Part shown: piece by piece, positions 48,828-61,281 of the stretch
Position numbering within the stretch: the first letter of the stretch is position 1
Layout of the letters: each line of letters begins with the position of its first letter
NCBI GenBank assembly: GCA_016748015.1
Contig: JAAOMT010000507.1
Location: forward strand, 7,358-71,357
DNA: 64,000 nucleotides
From: Geosiphon pyriformis
Taxonomy: Eukaryota; Glomeromycota; Glomeromycetes; Archaeosporales; Geosiphonaceae
Direction of reading: 5' to 3'
Translations under genes and position numbers: made by a program
The notes under the pieces: generated by a model
What the model saw: only the letters and a program-made list of their open reading frames with translations
The model's database searches: none
What the model was told of the DNA's origin: nothing

Positions 48828-50218
48828 AAAAATCAAGTTTAATATAAACTAAATTGTTTTAATTATGAATAATATTATAATAATAATAATAATTAATACA
48901 TGTAATTAAAATATGATTCATATTAAATTTTAAAATAATAATATTATTAAATATTAAAAAATATAATTTAATTATAATTTATATATTAAAAATTATAGAA
49001 AATAAGTACAACTTATATGTTTTTTATGTATAATAAATTATTTAAATTAATATTAAAGTTATATTATATTAAATATTACAAAAAAATTTAGCTTCTATTT
49101 TATTAATAATAAAGTTTAAATTTATGTTATTTTTAATAAACTTATTAATTAAACTTTAGTTTTTTATTATATTATATATTTTGAATCTAAATTTTTTACA
49201 AAAACTACAAATAAATCAATAAATTATTTAATTTATTCATAAAATTATCAAGATTTTAACCAAATTCTTGATTTAAATACTTACAAAGAATCAATTTTGC
49301 TTTATTATAAATTAAGTTAATTTTAATAATTTAAAATTTTAAGTATTTAATTCAAACTTAAGATTAATATTAATTGCATACAATACAAAAAAAATAACAG
49401 TTTTAACATAAGATTTTATATTAAATAATTAATTTATAGAAATATTAAAAGACACAAAATTTTTTAATATAACAAAAGCTTAGCAATTTAGAAATTTTTT
49501 ATCAAAATAACATTTTTACAGAATATAAATTTTAATAATAGCAATATTAAGAGCTTTCTTAAACTTAAAAATAATAGTAACAAATTTTAAAATTAAGTAA
49601 TCAAATAATAAAACCAACTTGGTTTTAAAAAAGTTATAAAAAACTAAAGCTGATTGTGAATTCATATTAATTTGACAAATATATTGTTGTTATTATTATT
49701 AAATACAAAAAAAAACTGCTTTTTACAGTCAAAATAGAAACAAACACTATAATTGATACATAAATAACAGAATTTGTAAAATAATTTTTAGTTTAAGTTT
49801 TTTTAAACAACAAATTAAAATCAATTTTAATATTTTTATTATTATTATAAAAAATCTTAAGATTTTTAATAATACGTTTTTTTTAATTAAATACAGATTA
49901 ACAATTAGTTATATAATTTTAATATTATTATTTGATTTGAAAAATTAATTGAAAATATAAAAACCAAAGCAGTTTCTTTAAAATATTATTGATTTTTGGT
50001 AATATTTATTAAATTTTTTTTGGGTAAATAGTTTTTATTTAATATTTAGCATAAAATTGGTCATTAAAACCAATAATAAAATTAACTAAATTTTATTTTA
50101 ATTTTTTTTTAAAATTGCGAAATCTGTTATAGCTTTCAGTTCTATTTCTGTTTTTGTTGTTATATTTCAAAACTACTATTAAAATATTTAATAAAGTTGT
50201 TAATATTAAGCTAAAATA
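48828..50218. other. Extremely AT-rich region between integrase fossil and LTR-like relic
   Basis: No gene. Stops occur in all frames and I could not read a domain. It may contain more of the same retroelement or another insertion. Confidence 0.5.
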
Positions 50219-51010
50219 TAATAATATTATTTTTAAGTTTTAGAAAACTCTTAATATTACTATCAAAACTAAAATTTTAAAAAATAGCTGTGTTTAATAA
50301 TAAATTTTTGAATATTGATATTATTACAAATATTAAAAGTTTGAATTATCTGGTTTTAATTTGTAAAATCACTTTTTTTGGTTTAAGTAAAAATATTATT
50401 AAACAGTTTCCAATAAAAAAAAATTATTACAACTTATTTTGTTGGTTCTATTTTTTATGTTTAGACAATTTTTTAGTCCACTGTGTCTTATTTTGTTACA
50501 ACTAAATTTAATATAAAAACCAAAAAAAATTTATTTGAATTATTTGTGTTTTCTAATAAGTTTGTTCCAAAACAAAGAATCAAATTTCAGAGTTTAAAAG
50601 CCAAAATCCCAGATTTAGAAAAAAGTATGACTTGTTTAAATAATAAATAATAAGATGTTATGTTTTATTAAAATAATAGTGAAATTCTAATAGAAACATA
50701 TAAATTATTTGTTATTAGATAACAAATTTAAAAGTAAAATATCTAATAATGTTTTTAATTAAATATTAACATTATGAAAATTCTAAAGTAAATCTGTTAA
50801 GAATAATAAATGTGTTAATAAAACTTAGATAAAAAAAATATTTGTAATAAAAAATATATAAATAAATACATTAAAAAAATAAAGCAGATAATTTGTTTGA
50901 AATACATGACGTAACATAAGTTTAAATAACTAGTTGTATATAAAAAGCATATAAGCCACATTTACACTTTTATAAACAATTTAAAACGATAAATGTATAT
51001 TTAAAATATT
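50219..51010 (+). repeat. LTR-like relic, copy B (candidate 3' LTR of the gypsy fossil)
   Basis: Homologous in blocks to 28128-28740 in the same orientation (TTGTGTTTAAT-like start, CTTTAATTTGTAAAA-like block, and a TATAAAAAGCATATAAGCC promoter-like box at about 50940-50962). It lies downstream of the integrase tail in the right orientation for a 3' LTR, but 1.4 kb too far away to be certain. Confidence 0.45.
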
Positions 51011-53149
51011 TTAAATGACTTTATTGTAATGTTATCAAAATTTCTTTATTAAAATTTAAATTTTTGACTTATATAATTAATGTATTCAATAACGTGACAA
51101 ATTTGTTTTGAATTACAAAATTTTTTTTTACATTATAATTTCAATCATAATTATTATTTAAAAATAACAAGTTGAAATTAAAATTCCAACATTACTTTTT
51201 TTCTTAAAAGTGTTGTCAAAAAATATTTTCAAAGTTTTTTATCTTCAAAAATTTTACTTGAATTTTATTAAAGCTTAATTATCCTAGAAAAAAAATTAAA
51301 CTTGTGAATAAAAATCACGTTTTTTTTATTTAATAATATTAAATCTTGATTTGGCAAATCTATATGGAGAAAATAAAGGTCATTTTATTATTACTTGTTA
51401 ATATATGGTAAAAATTTTATTATTATCAACGAAATTATTATTTTAATTCGAAAATATGAGATGTTCCCTTTTTTTGGATATTTAGAATGCTATTATTAAA
51501 ATTTTAACCATGCCAAAGGAAAAATAATCTATAAATGGCAGATGAAATCACAATTGAACTTATTATGTGATTCGTTCCTAACACTCTTATAAAGTGTCTC
51601 ACGACTTTTGAAGAGCAACATTGGAAGCAATGAGTCATTGGCTAAAAAAGCAATGATCTTCCTGCATGATTTTATTAGATCTCACGTGAACTTCCCGATC
51701 ATTATTGCCATCTGAGATAATCATGATCTGTGATTCACAGATAATTTCTGGCTGACGTTAAGGGTGATAAACAATATTTTTTACGGTTGGTGTACAATTG
51801 AAAATTTACTTGTTATACTTTAATAAATATATCAAAGTCATTTTAAAATATATTTTAAGTCACTTTAAAAAAATATTCTAACAAAAACTCCGAGTATTCT
51901 TAAATAAAAGGCTTTATATTAGAACCAAGTGATACATGTATATAGTATTTAAAATTGGTTTTGGGTTTTAGATATTAAGGTAAAAACCAGTTTTAGTATT
52001 AAGGGATAGAAAACACTCTTATATTATGAATGACAAAATCGAATGATCTTTTCCTTCACTATCTTTGTTTTTGATGTGCATACAATTGAGTTGTGGACTT
52101 CTCTTTAGAAATATAGGTTTCCTAACTGCCTATAAAGTTAATCAGGCTTATTAACGTTTAATTTTAATTAAATGTTTCAAATAATGGCTTCACAAAGCAT
52201 TGTGAGATGATTTGGAACTCGAGGATTCAGAAAAAAGAAACTTCAATTGTTCATAGAAATTAATAAAGCCCAATTAAGTTTATCTTTTGTTTCGGAGGGT
52301 TTTGAAATTTCGGAGAGACCAAAAGACGTTTTTGTAAATAACTTTTTTGTAATTGGTTCTTGTCTGCATTGGGACGCAAAAATTTGAGATCAGACATTAG
52401 GCTCAGTATAGAAATATTCAATGCATGGTACTCTTGGTTTTCAAGACAATAAATGAAGATTGTTCTTTGAGATTGTTTGAGAATGTTCTGAATTTTTTGA
52501 TAAAGAGCCAAAGCTATCACCTCATTGAAAAGAAGGAAACCAATCAGGGGTCTTTCATGTTTTTCCCAAAATAAGGTTTATTTTATTTTATGTTTATTAT
52601 TTTATGACCCGCCCAATCCTTTTGGGTTTGACTGATAACTATAAAAAAAAATTTATTTGTATCATACTAATAATTATACACGCGTTTAAAGCAGCAGATC
52701 TGTGCAAAATAACAAGATTCAACAAGAAAAGACGCGTCCATTAAACCAAATCAAGTGTTTGTGAAAAAAATGAAAGATATCTTTATGTAATAATATTTAT
52801 TATGCACTTTCTCCTTTATTCAAAGCCCAATCAAGTTTGAGATGAAAAATAGGTATTAAAATAATTGGCTCTAATAGAATTTTGAGAGTTACAGAATGGA
52901 GAATAGCGAGAAGGTGTGATAAGGTTGACAAAGTAAAGAATCTGTTTGATTGAAGGAATAATTGGGAAAAATTTGTCATCATGAATTCATACATTATGCA
53001 AATTTCTACCACTCCGGGAATCAAACAGGTTAATTATGACACAGGTTTGGACAGTAATTTACTGGTTTCAATACCCTGGTTTTGGGGCTTAATTTATATT
53101 ATTTCATGTGAACAGAAAAAAATTTATAAGGTTCAGCACCGAGTATGTC

Positions 53150-53150
<1 letters not shown>

Positions 53151-53206
<56 letters not shown>

Positions 53207-53210
53207 GTAC

Positions 53211-53301
<91 letters not shown>

Positions 53302-53336
53302 TACTAATAATAATAATAATAATAATAATAATAGTA
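53151..53336. repeat. Long AAT microsatellite
   Basis: About 190 bp of (AAT)n with AGTACTAAT interruptions and one TTAC break. The poly-Asn and poly-Ile reading frames over it (52981-53368) are products of the repeat, not genes. Confidence 0.95.
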
Positions 53337-54380
53337 CTAATAGATCTTGCGCAAAGTGTATTCAATAATCACACCTCTTTGTTTCTAATAACATATAGTC
53401 AAGATAGATCGCTTGAAAGAGCTTGGTTCTTTTTCAGTTAGCAAAAAAATTTGTGCAATAATTTATTCTCAAAGTTTTAATCAAGTACAAAATATATTCT
53501 TAAATTTATATTGTAATTTTACACAAAATCTTTTCTTATATATACCATCATTTAGATGATTGGTTCAATACAATTCGCTAACTTTAAAAGTGCGAAACCT
53601 GCTTTGACTCAACGTTAAATATCTAAAGAAAATTTATTAGTTTTTAAAAGATTGCAGTTTAAAATTAAATTCTTTTCAGCGAGAAAGTTTATATTACGAT
53701 GATATTATTAGAAATTTATTAAAGAAATCAGGAGAAGTGAAATTGAATGAACACAAAATGTGTAAAATTAAGATAACAAAGAAACTCTTTCCACTTGGGA
53801 TTCAAAGAATTCAAATTCTAAATACCAGCCCAAATGTCGAAATTCATCCCTTCCTCTCGATACAAATATAGCAATTTTATCGGCTTTCCTCGCAAGTGGT
53901 CAAGCTCTGGGAGGGAAGGATTTTTAATTTAAAATACTTCAAAATTTTGACCTATCAATTATTATAGAATTATTGAGTAACGATATTGCTGATAAACCAA
54001 AACTTCTTGTCCATATTTATAGTTTAATCATATAATATATCTTTTAAAGATAATTTTTTTCATATTAATGAACCCTCAGTGAAACAACTTCGAATGTTAA
54101 TTTCCTAGCCTAATAGCAAGAACAAGGGAAAATTTTTCAATAGAGGAACGATGTGACAAGGAAGAGTCAAGTCACATTTGTTCACCCTCAATTTCGTCAT
54201 CCCAACCAGAAATTTTTGGTTCAGAGATGAAAGTTTCCAAACAGTGCTGAATATGACCATTCTAGGATGACAATGATATTTGACAATGCACAATGTAAAT
54301 AATATTGAGTTTGATCGATTCCCATAGCCAAAACCCTTAGACTTAATATTGATCACATCTTTTGAGAGTAAACAAACCTT

Positions 54381-54408
54381 ATCTCTCTCTCTCTCTCTCT
54401 CTCTCTTT
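54381..54408. repeat. CT microsatellite
   Basis: (CT)n, about 26 bp. Confidence 0.9.
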
Positions 54409-55229
54409 TTGTGTTATTTCTGGTATTAGCAATAAAAAAATCGTTTCAAATCTCGACATGAATCTTTGTTGTTGTTATCGTTAAGTTCCAGAAATTGCAT
54501 TGGGACCATTAATATAAATCGTATTTGTATAAGCTCCATATTTCAAAATTTCAAATTGACAAAAACGACAAGTTTTTATAATGAAAAGCATAAATATTAT
54601 TTGGAATAAAGTTTACTTTGCTCAAAGTTTTCACTTCTACAAATTGTCATTTTATCCTTGTTCATATCTGATATGATCACAAGTGGTTTTCGGCGCCGTG
54701 TTCGCGACGAAAAGGGAAAACTGATTCACTGTTTAAAAGAAAAATGTAGATCATAAAAATTTTTAGTAATTGGATCATCATGCGAATTCAAGATAATTAG
54801 TGTCGTGCAAGCATCATAAACCTCGTACACGTGCTCAACAATGCGTAATTCCCAAATAAGTAAGTCAAACATCAAAAAGTTGTGTAAATTTTATTATGGA
54901 TTCTGCTAGTTCCACGGAATTCCGCGGGAAAACATAATTTTAATAATATCATACCAAGAAATTTTGAATGAAAAATCCCGGTTAGTTGCAAACATTCTTT
55001 AAATTTCCCATGGGAATATCCGAGGATTTTATTGTTAATTTCTATTTTATTAATCCTGTTCATATCTAATTGATTAATAGATATCACATGCTCCATCATT
55101 TGATTACAAAAAACTAACCCCATTTGGTGTTCCAATTAAATCAAAAGGTAAATTGGAGCAAAATGTTTTTCGAATTATGATTTTCAATCCAACTTGAAAG
55201 TTATTGTCACTTTTCAAGTTTCTGATTGA

Positions 55230-56467
55230 TCAATAATATTCCCCTCCTCTTCGGTCAACCATATCCCAGTCAACGCATTTCCAAAAGTTATCAATATATT
55301 TTTCTTTGCCATTCACCCCATAATCAGTAAGGTAAGCATGTTCCCAAACATTCAAGACTAGAAGTGGTGTAAAATGACCAAGATTTGGAGGTGGGGCCGA
55401 TGGTATCGCGGATGGAGCTAAAATTCTTTTTTTTTGAGTCGAATGTGAATCTGATATTTCTCTTTTAAAATTCTGAGTCCGGGATGTAAAAAAAGATGAG
55501 GTTTCATAATTTGGTTCATACTCCTGAGTTCGGGTTGTGTCCAATGCTGTACCTTTAAAACAGACATCAAAGAATTTTGAATTATATCTTGAGGAGAAAT
55601 CAAAACCAAGTTTTAGGGCCATACCTGCATTGTATGAATTTATGATATGAAGCCTGGTGTACTCTGATTGAACAAGCCTGTGAGAATGAAAATTTAGATT
55701 AATATTTTTCAATAATAACACCTCACGGTTTTTCAAAGGAGTTGTTTAATCCTCACCACGTCCAACCGGAACCAAATATTCCCATCGCATGATCCTTGAA
55801 CTGTAAGATTTGGAAGAGATTAATTATTGATCTAATGAGAAATATTTATATATTCATAAAGAGTCTTATTATTTATTTATTTATACCAAATCTTGAAATT
55901 GCTTCATGCTCCCAAATGTTTTCTCTATTCGCTGCAAGCTTCTATAATTGGTATCCTTTGGATCTTCTAACTATAAAAAGATCAAGATTAAAGAAAATGT
56001 TGAAATGATATTTATATCATGAATCAATTTTTGATTACCAATGCTTGCAAAAAGAAATCGTTATTGAAAGCCTGCGAAGCATAATTAAATACAACGGATT
56101 GTGATGGCTCCTTAGAAGTTCTTTCAATGATATCAATTATCGATGCTTCTTCAAAGATTGTCGCTTTTAAACAATTATTTATTAATAGGATGTATGTCTA
56201 GAAAATTCAAGAATTTTTACCAAAAGTATTCTTACCTGTGGTAAGGCTATTCAACCGTATAATTAATCTGGCCTGATATTCTTCATATAAAATCTTGAGA
56301 GCTGTTGGGGAAAAAAGTGGTGCTAATCCTTTTTCGGGATTATAAGGTAGTTCACGCAGATAATGTATGTTGGCTCTTTGTGTCACATTTATTCGATATT
56401 GCAATATTGACGCTTTGTAGACAAGGTGTTTTAGGAAGGAAGAATGTGTGGAGAATTTGGGAAACAT
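55230..56467 (-). CDS. Mitochondrial ribosomal small-subunit protein with Fe/Mn-SOD fold (Mrp1/Rsm26, mS42/mS43 type; 6 exons)
   Basis: Exons 56467-56236, 56163-56039, 55970-55887, 55800-55757, 55677-55625 and 55552-55230 (minus strand) join in frame to 286 residues. A basic, hydroxylated N-terminus suits mitochondrial import. The SOD layout is clear: LPYNPEKGLAPLFSPTALK at about 40-58, NYASQAFNNDFFL before residue 119, FGSGWTW at about 155-161, and the C-terminal block PLLVLNVWEHAYLTDYG. The metal ligands of true Mn-SOD are lost: the helix-1 His is replaced in LKILYEEYQ, the His of 'NHxFFW' is Asn, and Asp of 'DVWEHAY' is Asn. That fits the ribosomal paralogues, which have no dismutase activity. 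The last intron (73 bp) is a multiple of three without disrupting the frame, so a retained form would also be open. The insert between NAG and the C-terminal block is long and Ser/Thr-rich. Confidence 0.85.
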
Positions 56468-57404
56468 TTTTCTGGTAGATCTTTGATGGATTTTTTTCGA
56501 ATCATGATAATGAGTGATTTCTGATTGGTTTGGTGATCATTTTAAATGATCATCCAAGCTTCCAACCATTCTCAGTTGGAAGGAAAAATAATCTTGAAAT
56601 TCATTCAAATGAAAGCTAAAATTGAACCTGTATTAAACATGCATTTTAAATTTCTATTATAAGGTTAACATTGATTGATTGATTTAATTAATTAATTAAT
56701 TAATTAATTTGAGAATCTTGAAAATATATTAAATAGGTTAGTCTAGTTTTCTAGTTTCTTTCTTGATAGTTGTTCGCCAAAAATAGGCTCATTTTCTTGT
56801 GTTGAAACAGAGTATAACAATATTCATCATAATTATTGCATTAGAATTTGAGAAGGTGGCCGATAAAATTAGACTTATAATCAATTTGTGAAGGATAGTT
56901 CAAGCCTTCAGACTTTATAAATAAGTTTTTCATTCAGTGATCAGATATTGTAAGGAATGATCATGAAAATAAAAATTTTAAATAAATGATTTTGAGAGCA
57001 CATATAATTAAGTTTCCAGCGCATTATTATTTGAAATATTTTATTAATTCATCTCGGCCGGTCTTTGAGTTTCTTTCTAAAAATTGGCTGAGCTATCATT
57101 AATGATTCAATTAGGATATTCCCTATAAAGCAAATAAATGAAAGCAATTAAAATTAATGTTTCTAAAAAAGGGTTCATGATAATGCAATTTTGCGCATCA
57201 ATTTTGAATTAGATTCAATTGGATGTAACTTATGCATTATAAACAGTGGCAATTTCTAAATTCCTCTTCTGCCAATAAATAAACTGGAGATTTCCACTAT
57301 GTAATATTTTTAATTGGAAAAAATTTCGTCAAATATTAAAGTCCTTAGCTCTAGTGGAGTTTGGGTTTTTCCACGGGAGAATAATTTAGTGGACACTGGT
57401 AACT

Positions 57405-57560
57405 TTGTATAGGATGGTTTTGTTTGTCGAATTTGCGGATAAGTGAACAGTGCAAAAATGCACAAAATTTAAGTTGTCGGGTAACATAATCAACTAGTAC
57501 AAAGTTAAATCAAGGTTTACTGTGATCCGAATATTGGGACACGAGGGTTAGGTAAACTCT
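57405..57560. mobile_element. MITE-like relic with pogo-style ends
   Basis: The left part reads GTTTGTCGAATTTGCGGATAAGTGAACAG. The reverse complement of the right part reads GTGTCCCAATATTCGGATCACAGTAAACC. They are an imperfect inverted pair with the GCGGATAAGTGAAC motif known from pogo-like termini. No transposase. Confidence 0.4.
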
Positions 57561-58002
57561 TGATTCATCTGTACTTTCGTTTTATTTCGATAATAAGATT
57601 ATAAATTGCGTCACTTGATGAAGCAGGGTGATATTCATTAGGTTATTTTTTTCATTGGGTGAAATTTATGATTTTTTTTTATTGTATCTTAATTTAGGCA
57701 AAAAATTCTTTACCGCCAAATTTTAACTTGACTTTCTAGGTAGGACATGAGAAAAATTCCTATTATCATTTTTCTAATACCAGAGATTCTTGTGACTCTT
57801 ATAAAATGTATATTCTAAACGAGTTTGATTATGTACTTTTTATGAATATTCGGAAAAAGTTTCCTAGTAAATGATTACATGTGAGGAAGAAAATACATAA
57901 AAAGAGAGACCTTCATAAGGAACACGTTCAATTTTAACCAAAAGCCTAAAAGAAAATTTTTTTTAAGTTTGAAAAATCAAAAATATTTTTTTATTGGAGT
58001 TT

Positions 58003-58026
58003 ATCAATATAATAATAATCATAATC

Positions 58027-58082
<56 letters not shown>

Positions 58083-58185
58083 TAATAAGAAGAAGAAGAA
58101 GAAGAAGAAGAAGAATAATAATAATAATAATAAGAAAAGAATAACAATAATAATAAGAAGAATAATAATAATAATAATAATAAAT
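58003..58185. repeat. AAT/AAG compound microsatellite ending at the next gene's start codon
   Basis: (AAT)n, then (AAG)n at about 58087-58113, then mixed AAT/AAG units to about 58184. The ATG of the following gene is at 58190, so the repeat forms its 5' UTR or core promoter. Confidence 0.93.
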
Positions 58186-58189
58186 TATA

Positions 58190-59812
58190 ATGGCAGTAGC
58201 AAACAAGATTTTTACAGAAGACGAACTTTTAAAAACAAATCTACCTACAATAACCTATACTCATAACAGCAAATATGATTCCTTTTCTCATGGCAAACAT
58301 TATCACCCCGAATCTATTCAAAATTGGCCAAATTTTTTCGAAGAAGTGAAGCAATATCAACTTGATAATACAAATTATCTTTACTCTCTTCCAATCCCTG
58401 AAACACAACCCATTGACGAAAAAGATGATCTCCGGATAGCCATAGAAACTCAGATTTTCAATGTCGTTTTATCTATCAAACGATGGCATCCGTTTGAATT
58501 GAGGCCTTTGGTTGATACTTCCAATATGTATATTCCATCTCCAACTATCAGCTCTTCTGTTAATAATGTTCGTAGCCCCGTTCTAGCCGCCTCTGATACG
58601 TCCGCACTTACACCCTTATCTAATCCTCCAACAACAACTCCTCCACCAAATCCTATAATGCCACCTATAACCTCTTCCAGTACAAGTCCAATCGATTGGA
58701 ATTTTTGTAATAAAGATGGAAAATTATTACTTCCTATTGCTCTGAGATCAAAGTGGACTTTACCTTGCGATTCACATCAAAGAAAAATTTATTACTTCAA
58801 ATCAAAATTAGACGATTTTGGATGTCATTCAATTCAAGTTTATGATTATATGCTTCAGCACGGTTATCAATATGGCATACTCTCTACTTATGAGTGTACC
58901 TGGTTTTTCAAAAGACCCAAAGAAAACCCTCGTACATTTCTAGCCTCTTATTGTATAAAGTATACCGATAAAGAGCCGACTGTCCTACAAGCTGTGAATT
59001 ACATTTATCATTTAGCAGAAAATGATCCATATGCTCCAAATTGGTCTCAATCGAAGTAAACAATTCAAATAATATCAATTTTATTTACACTCCTCTTTTG
59101 AAATTGCTTTTAAATTTTATCAAAAATACTTTTAAAACTTTTTTCTAGTATTACTTCATCCACTCAATCGATAAACCCATCATTGACCAAACTCGGAACT
59201 CCTCTTGCCACTACAAACAGAATTAAAGATCAAACGTCTGGGGATTCTATTGTTTCAACAACCAAGAAGATCAATCCAGAGATAACCTTGGTCTGGGATC
59301 AGATTGAATGGACTCAAGATGCTGGAGTCGGAAGAAATGGGCGAGTATATCATATATATTATTGTAAAAAACATCTAGCTCTGAAATATCGTCAACAAAA
59401 TTATGATCCAACCGTGATTAATCTTCGACATGAAGTTCGAGTCTACAAACAATTACAACCTCTTCAAGGCTGTTTTATTCCACCATTGGTATTGTATGGT
59501 CCTTGTTCAAATGATATAATGTTTTGTATTTGCACAAGTTACATTCATCCCTTAGAAAATGTCAAGCTTTCTCGACGTCATAAAGAAGTTGCAATGAACG
59601 CGATTAGGGCAATTCATAATCTGAGAGTTTTGCACAATGATATTCGAATTGAAAATTTCATCCTGGGAAATGATCCTTACAATAGTGAACGTCTTTATAT
59701 TATTAACTTTAACTCTGCTAAGATAGAGAGTCGGGACTATGAAATTACTGATGAAATGCGCGAACGAGAGCTTGATCAAGTCAAAGTCTTGTTTGATTCG
59801 TTGGAAGATTAG
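58190..59812 (+). CDS. Nuclease-like / protein-kinase-like fusion, CRN-effector type (2 exons)
   Basis: Exons 58190-59055 and 59149-59812 join in frame to 509 residues. The N-terminal part (about 170-280) resembles restriction-endonuclease-like domains of this family: KDGKLLLPIALRSKW at 175-189, where I recall 'PIEVKTKW', then YDYMLQHGYQYGILSTYECTWFFKR at 218-242. A Pro/Thr/Ser linker precedes it (110-168). The kinase part has a glycine-rich loop GVGRNGRVY (348-356), Lys368 in ALKY, Glu384 in RHEVRVYKQL, and HNDIRIEN (451-458) for 'HRDxxxxN'. The DFG site reads INFN, with Asn475 for the metal-binding Asp. Loss of both the nuclease Glu and the kinase Asp would make it an inactive or non-catalytic member. 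Such fusions are known in CRN-like effectors and fungal conflict proteins; target unknown. Confidence 0.75.
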
Positions 59813-60240
59813 TTATGAAATTTTTAAAACCCTTCAATGAAATCCCCCCCTTCAGCATTTTTCCAACCCTTTGTATTGAATATTTATTTAAGATCATTTT
59901 TATTGAATAATATGCCCCCCCCCCCAAGCAAATTTTAAACAATCAAACTGTATGCATTTCCTATTCTAATCAACCTAGGCAATATTTCCCAAAATTTATA
60001 AATCTCTCAAGAAAATTTTCTCACCACTATGAAATGGCAAGTTAAAAAAAATATTCAAGAAATCCTATTCTCAGTCATCTTAAAGTCGGTCTTTTTTTTA
60101 CTATATAGATAAATATCCCAATTCCCAAAATTGTAATTTCATCATATAATTGTTTTTCGAAATTATGGTTAAAATATTAAATTTCGGAATATAAAAGGGA
60201 ACAGCAAAGCTTGATTATAAAGAATTTCACCTGATATATT
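59813..60240. other. Intergenic region, no gene seen
   Basis: It contains a C homopolymer of about 11 (59915-59925) and otherwise AT-rich spacer. Confidence 0.55.
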
Positions 60241-60249
60241 TCTTGAGCT

Positions 60250-60986
60250 TTGAAAAATTCGACTCCGACGAAGGGTTCAAACAGAATATTCAAGATTATG
60301 TGCCCAAGAAGAATCATCTATGTCGTCTTATTGGAAATATTCTAATATATTAAAAAGCATTTCTGCTCAATGTTCCAAGTAAAAGTTGTTATACTTAACA
60401 GAATATATATTGCAATACGATCCTCAACCCACCTATCTATACGTAATGATATATTTTAAGATCTCGCTACTGGGACAACTCTAGCTTCGTATGGCACCCG
60501 ATACCCTGTCTTCACACAGTATTTTTCCCATTGGCATTTTTGACTTTACAAATGCATAAGAACATTCAATAAAACTACGCTGAAAGATTTCTGGATGTTC
60601 ACCGTTTATATTACACGCGTTGAAAGATATTGCAAATACCGCAAGCTAAATTGAAATCGCAGTGAGACTCAATGCTATAATTAGGACGCTAGACGACAAT
60701 TCAAAAACAATTGGAATTGTGGCAAAATCAAACTCATATACTCACAATACTTGTTCGAAATTTACCAAACCAAACCACGCGACACCGATTTCACGAAGTA
60801 AGATTTTCATCGGATTCCATGCGCTCACAATGGAACTCGAAAAACTATATAAAAAAAGTTATCCTCCAGGAGTCGAGGATTTCTCGGGCCTTTCTCCCGC
60901 TTGTCATGTTGAGCCCAAAGTCAGCAGAGGCCATTTTTTGCAGGTCTTTTTTGATATAATCAAAGATTTTTTTGGTTCCGCGGCAT
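60250..60986 (-). pseudogene. Tc1/mariner transposase relic (N-terminal region)
   Basis: Minus-strand reading from the ATG at 60986 gives MPRNQKNL, stop, LYQK; the next frame continues ASADFGLNMTSGRKAREIL, and further on ERMESDENLTS, stop, NRCRVVWFGKF. This order fits the helix-turn-helix part of Tc1 transposases ('MPRNQKdLsxYQKGxIxgLxxxGlxMtxIAreiGI', then 'xLTxRdxRrivR'). Frameshifts and stops make it dead. The plus frames at 60662-60988 and 60711-60959 are its shadow. Ends are not defined. Confidence 0.45.
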
Positions 60987-61281
60987 GAGCACGATTGAAA
61001 CACGAAGTGGATGTTAATTTGAGTAGCGTAATAAAAAAAGATATCTGCAAAGTTAAATTACAAAGGAAAACTTGGATATTACGACGAAATGATGTATTTG
61101 AGATATTGATTTATTATTAGACGCTTTCTTCTCATTTGATAAATTATTATATCAGATACAAAACACACACTTGGAAGAATTCAAAATGCTTTGATAGATT
61201 AAAATATTTAAAAAAGCATCGATTTATCAATTCTGACTTTAGATTTAAGAAAACTGTTATAAAGAATAGTTCTTATGCCTA
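60987..61281. other. Promoter region of the PARP-like gene
   Basis: About 295 bp between the Tc1 relic and the ATG at 61282. No specific element recognised. Confidence 0.4.

Larger units (their letters stand above)
51011..55229. other. Intergenic region with microsatellites, no confident gene
   Basis: Composition normalises after about 51.5 kb. Open frames at 52260-52520, 52800-53024, 54105-54356 and 54872-55135 lack domains. A minus-strand stretch at about 54670-54870 reads like protein (LLIWELRIVEHVYEVYDAC) and may be a relic. An AAT array and a CT tract are listed separately. Confidence 0.5.
56468..58189. other. Intergenic region with a MITE-like element and microsatellite
   Basis: No gene. 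It contains a (TTAA)n tract at about 56683-56712, a MITE-like repeat at about 57405-57560 and the AAT/AAG array next to the following start codon. Confidence 0.55.

Noticed and set aside
41500-51300. AT-rich desert as a centromere or replication origin
   Set aside because: Composition alone is not evidence, and the region is better explained by transposon fossils.
52981-53368. Poly-Asn and poly-Ile open frames
   Set aside because: They arise from translating the AAT microsatellite. The N-terminal part before the repeat shows no domain.
57991-58206. Poly-Tyr and poly-Ile frames on both strands
   Set aside because: Products of the AAT/AAG repeat before the nuclease-kinase gene.
60662-60988. 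Plus-strand 108-codon frame
   Set aside because: The minus strand carries recognisable Tc1 N-terminal motifs; the plus frame is its shadow.
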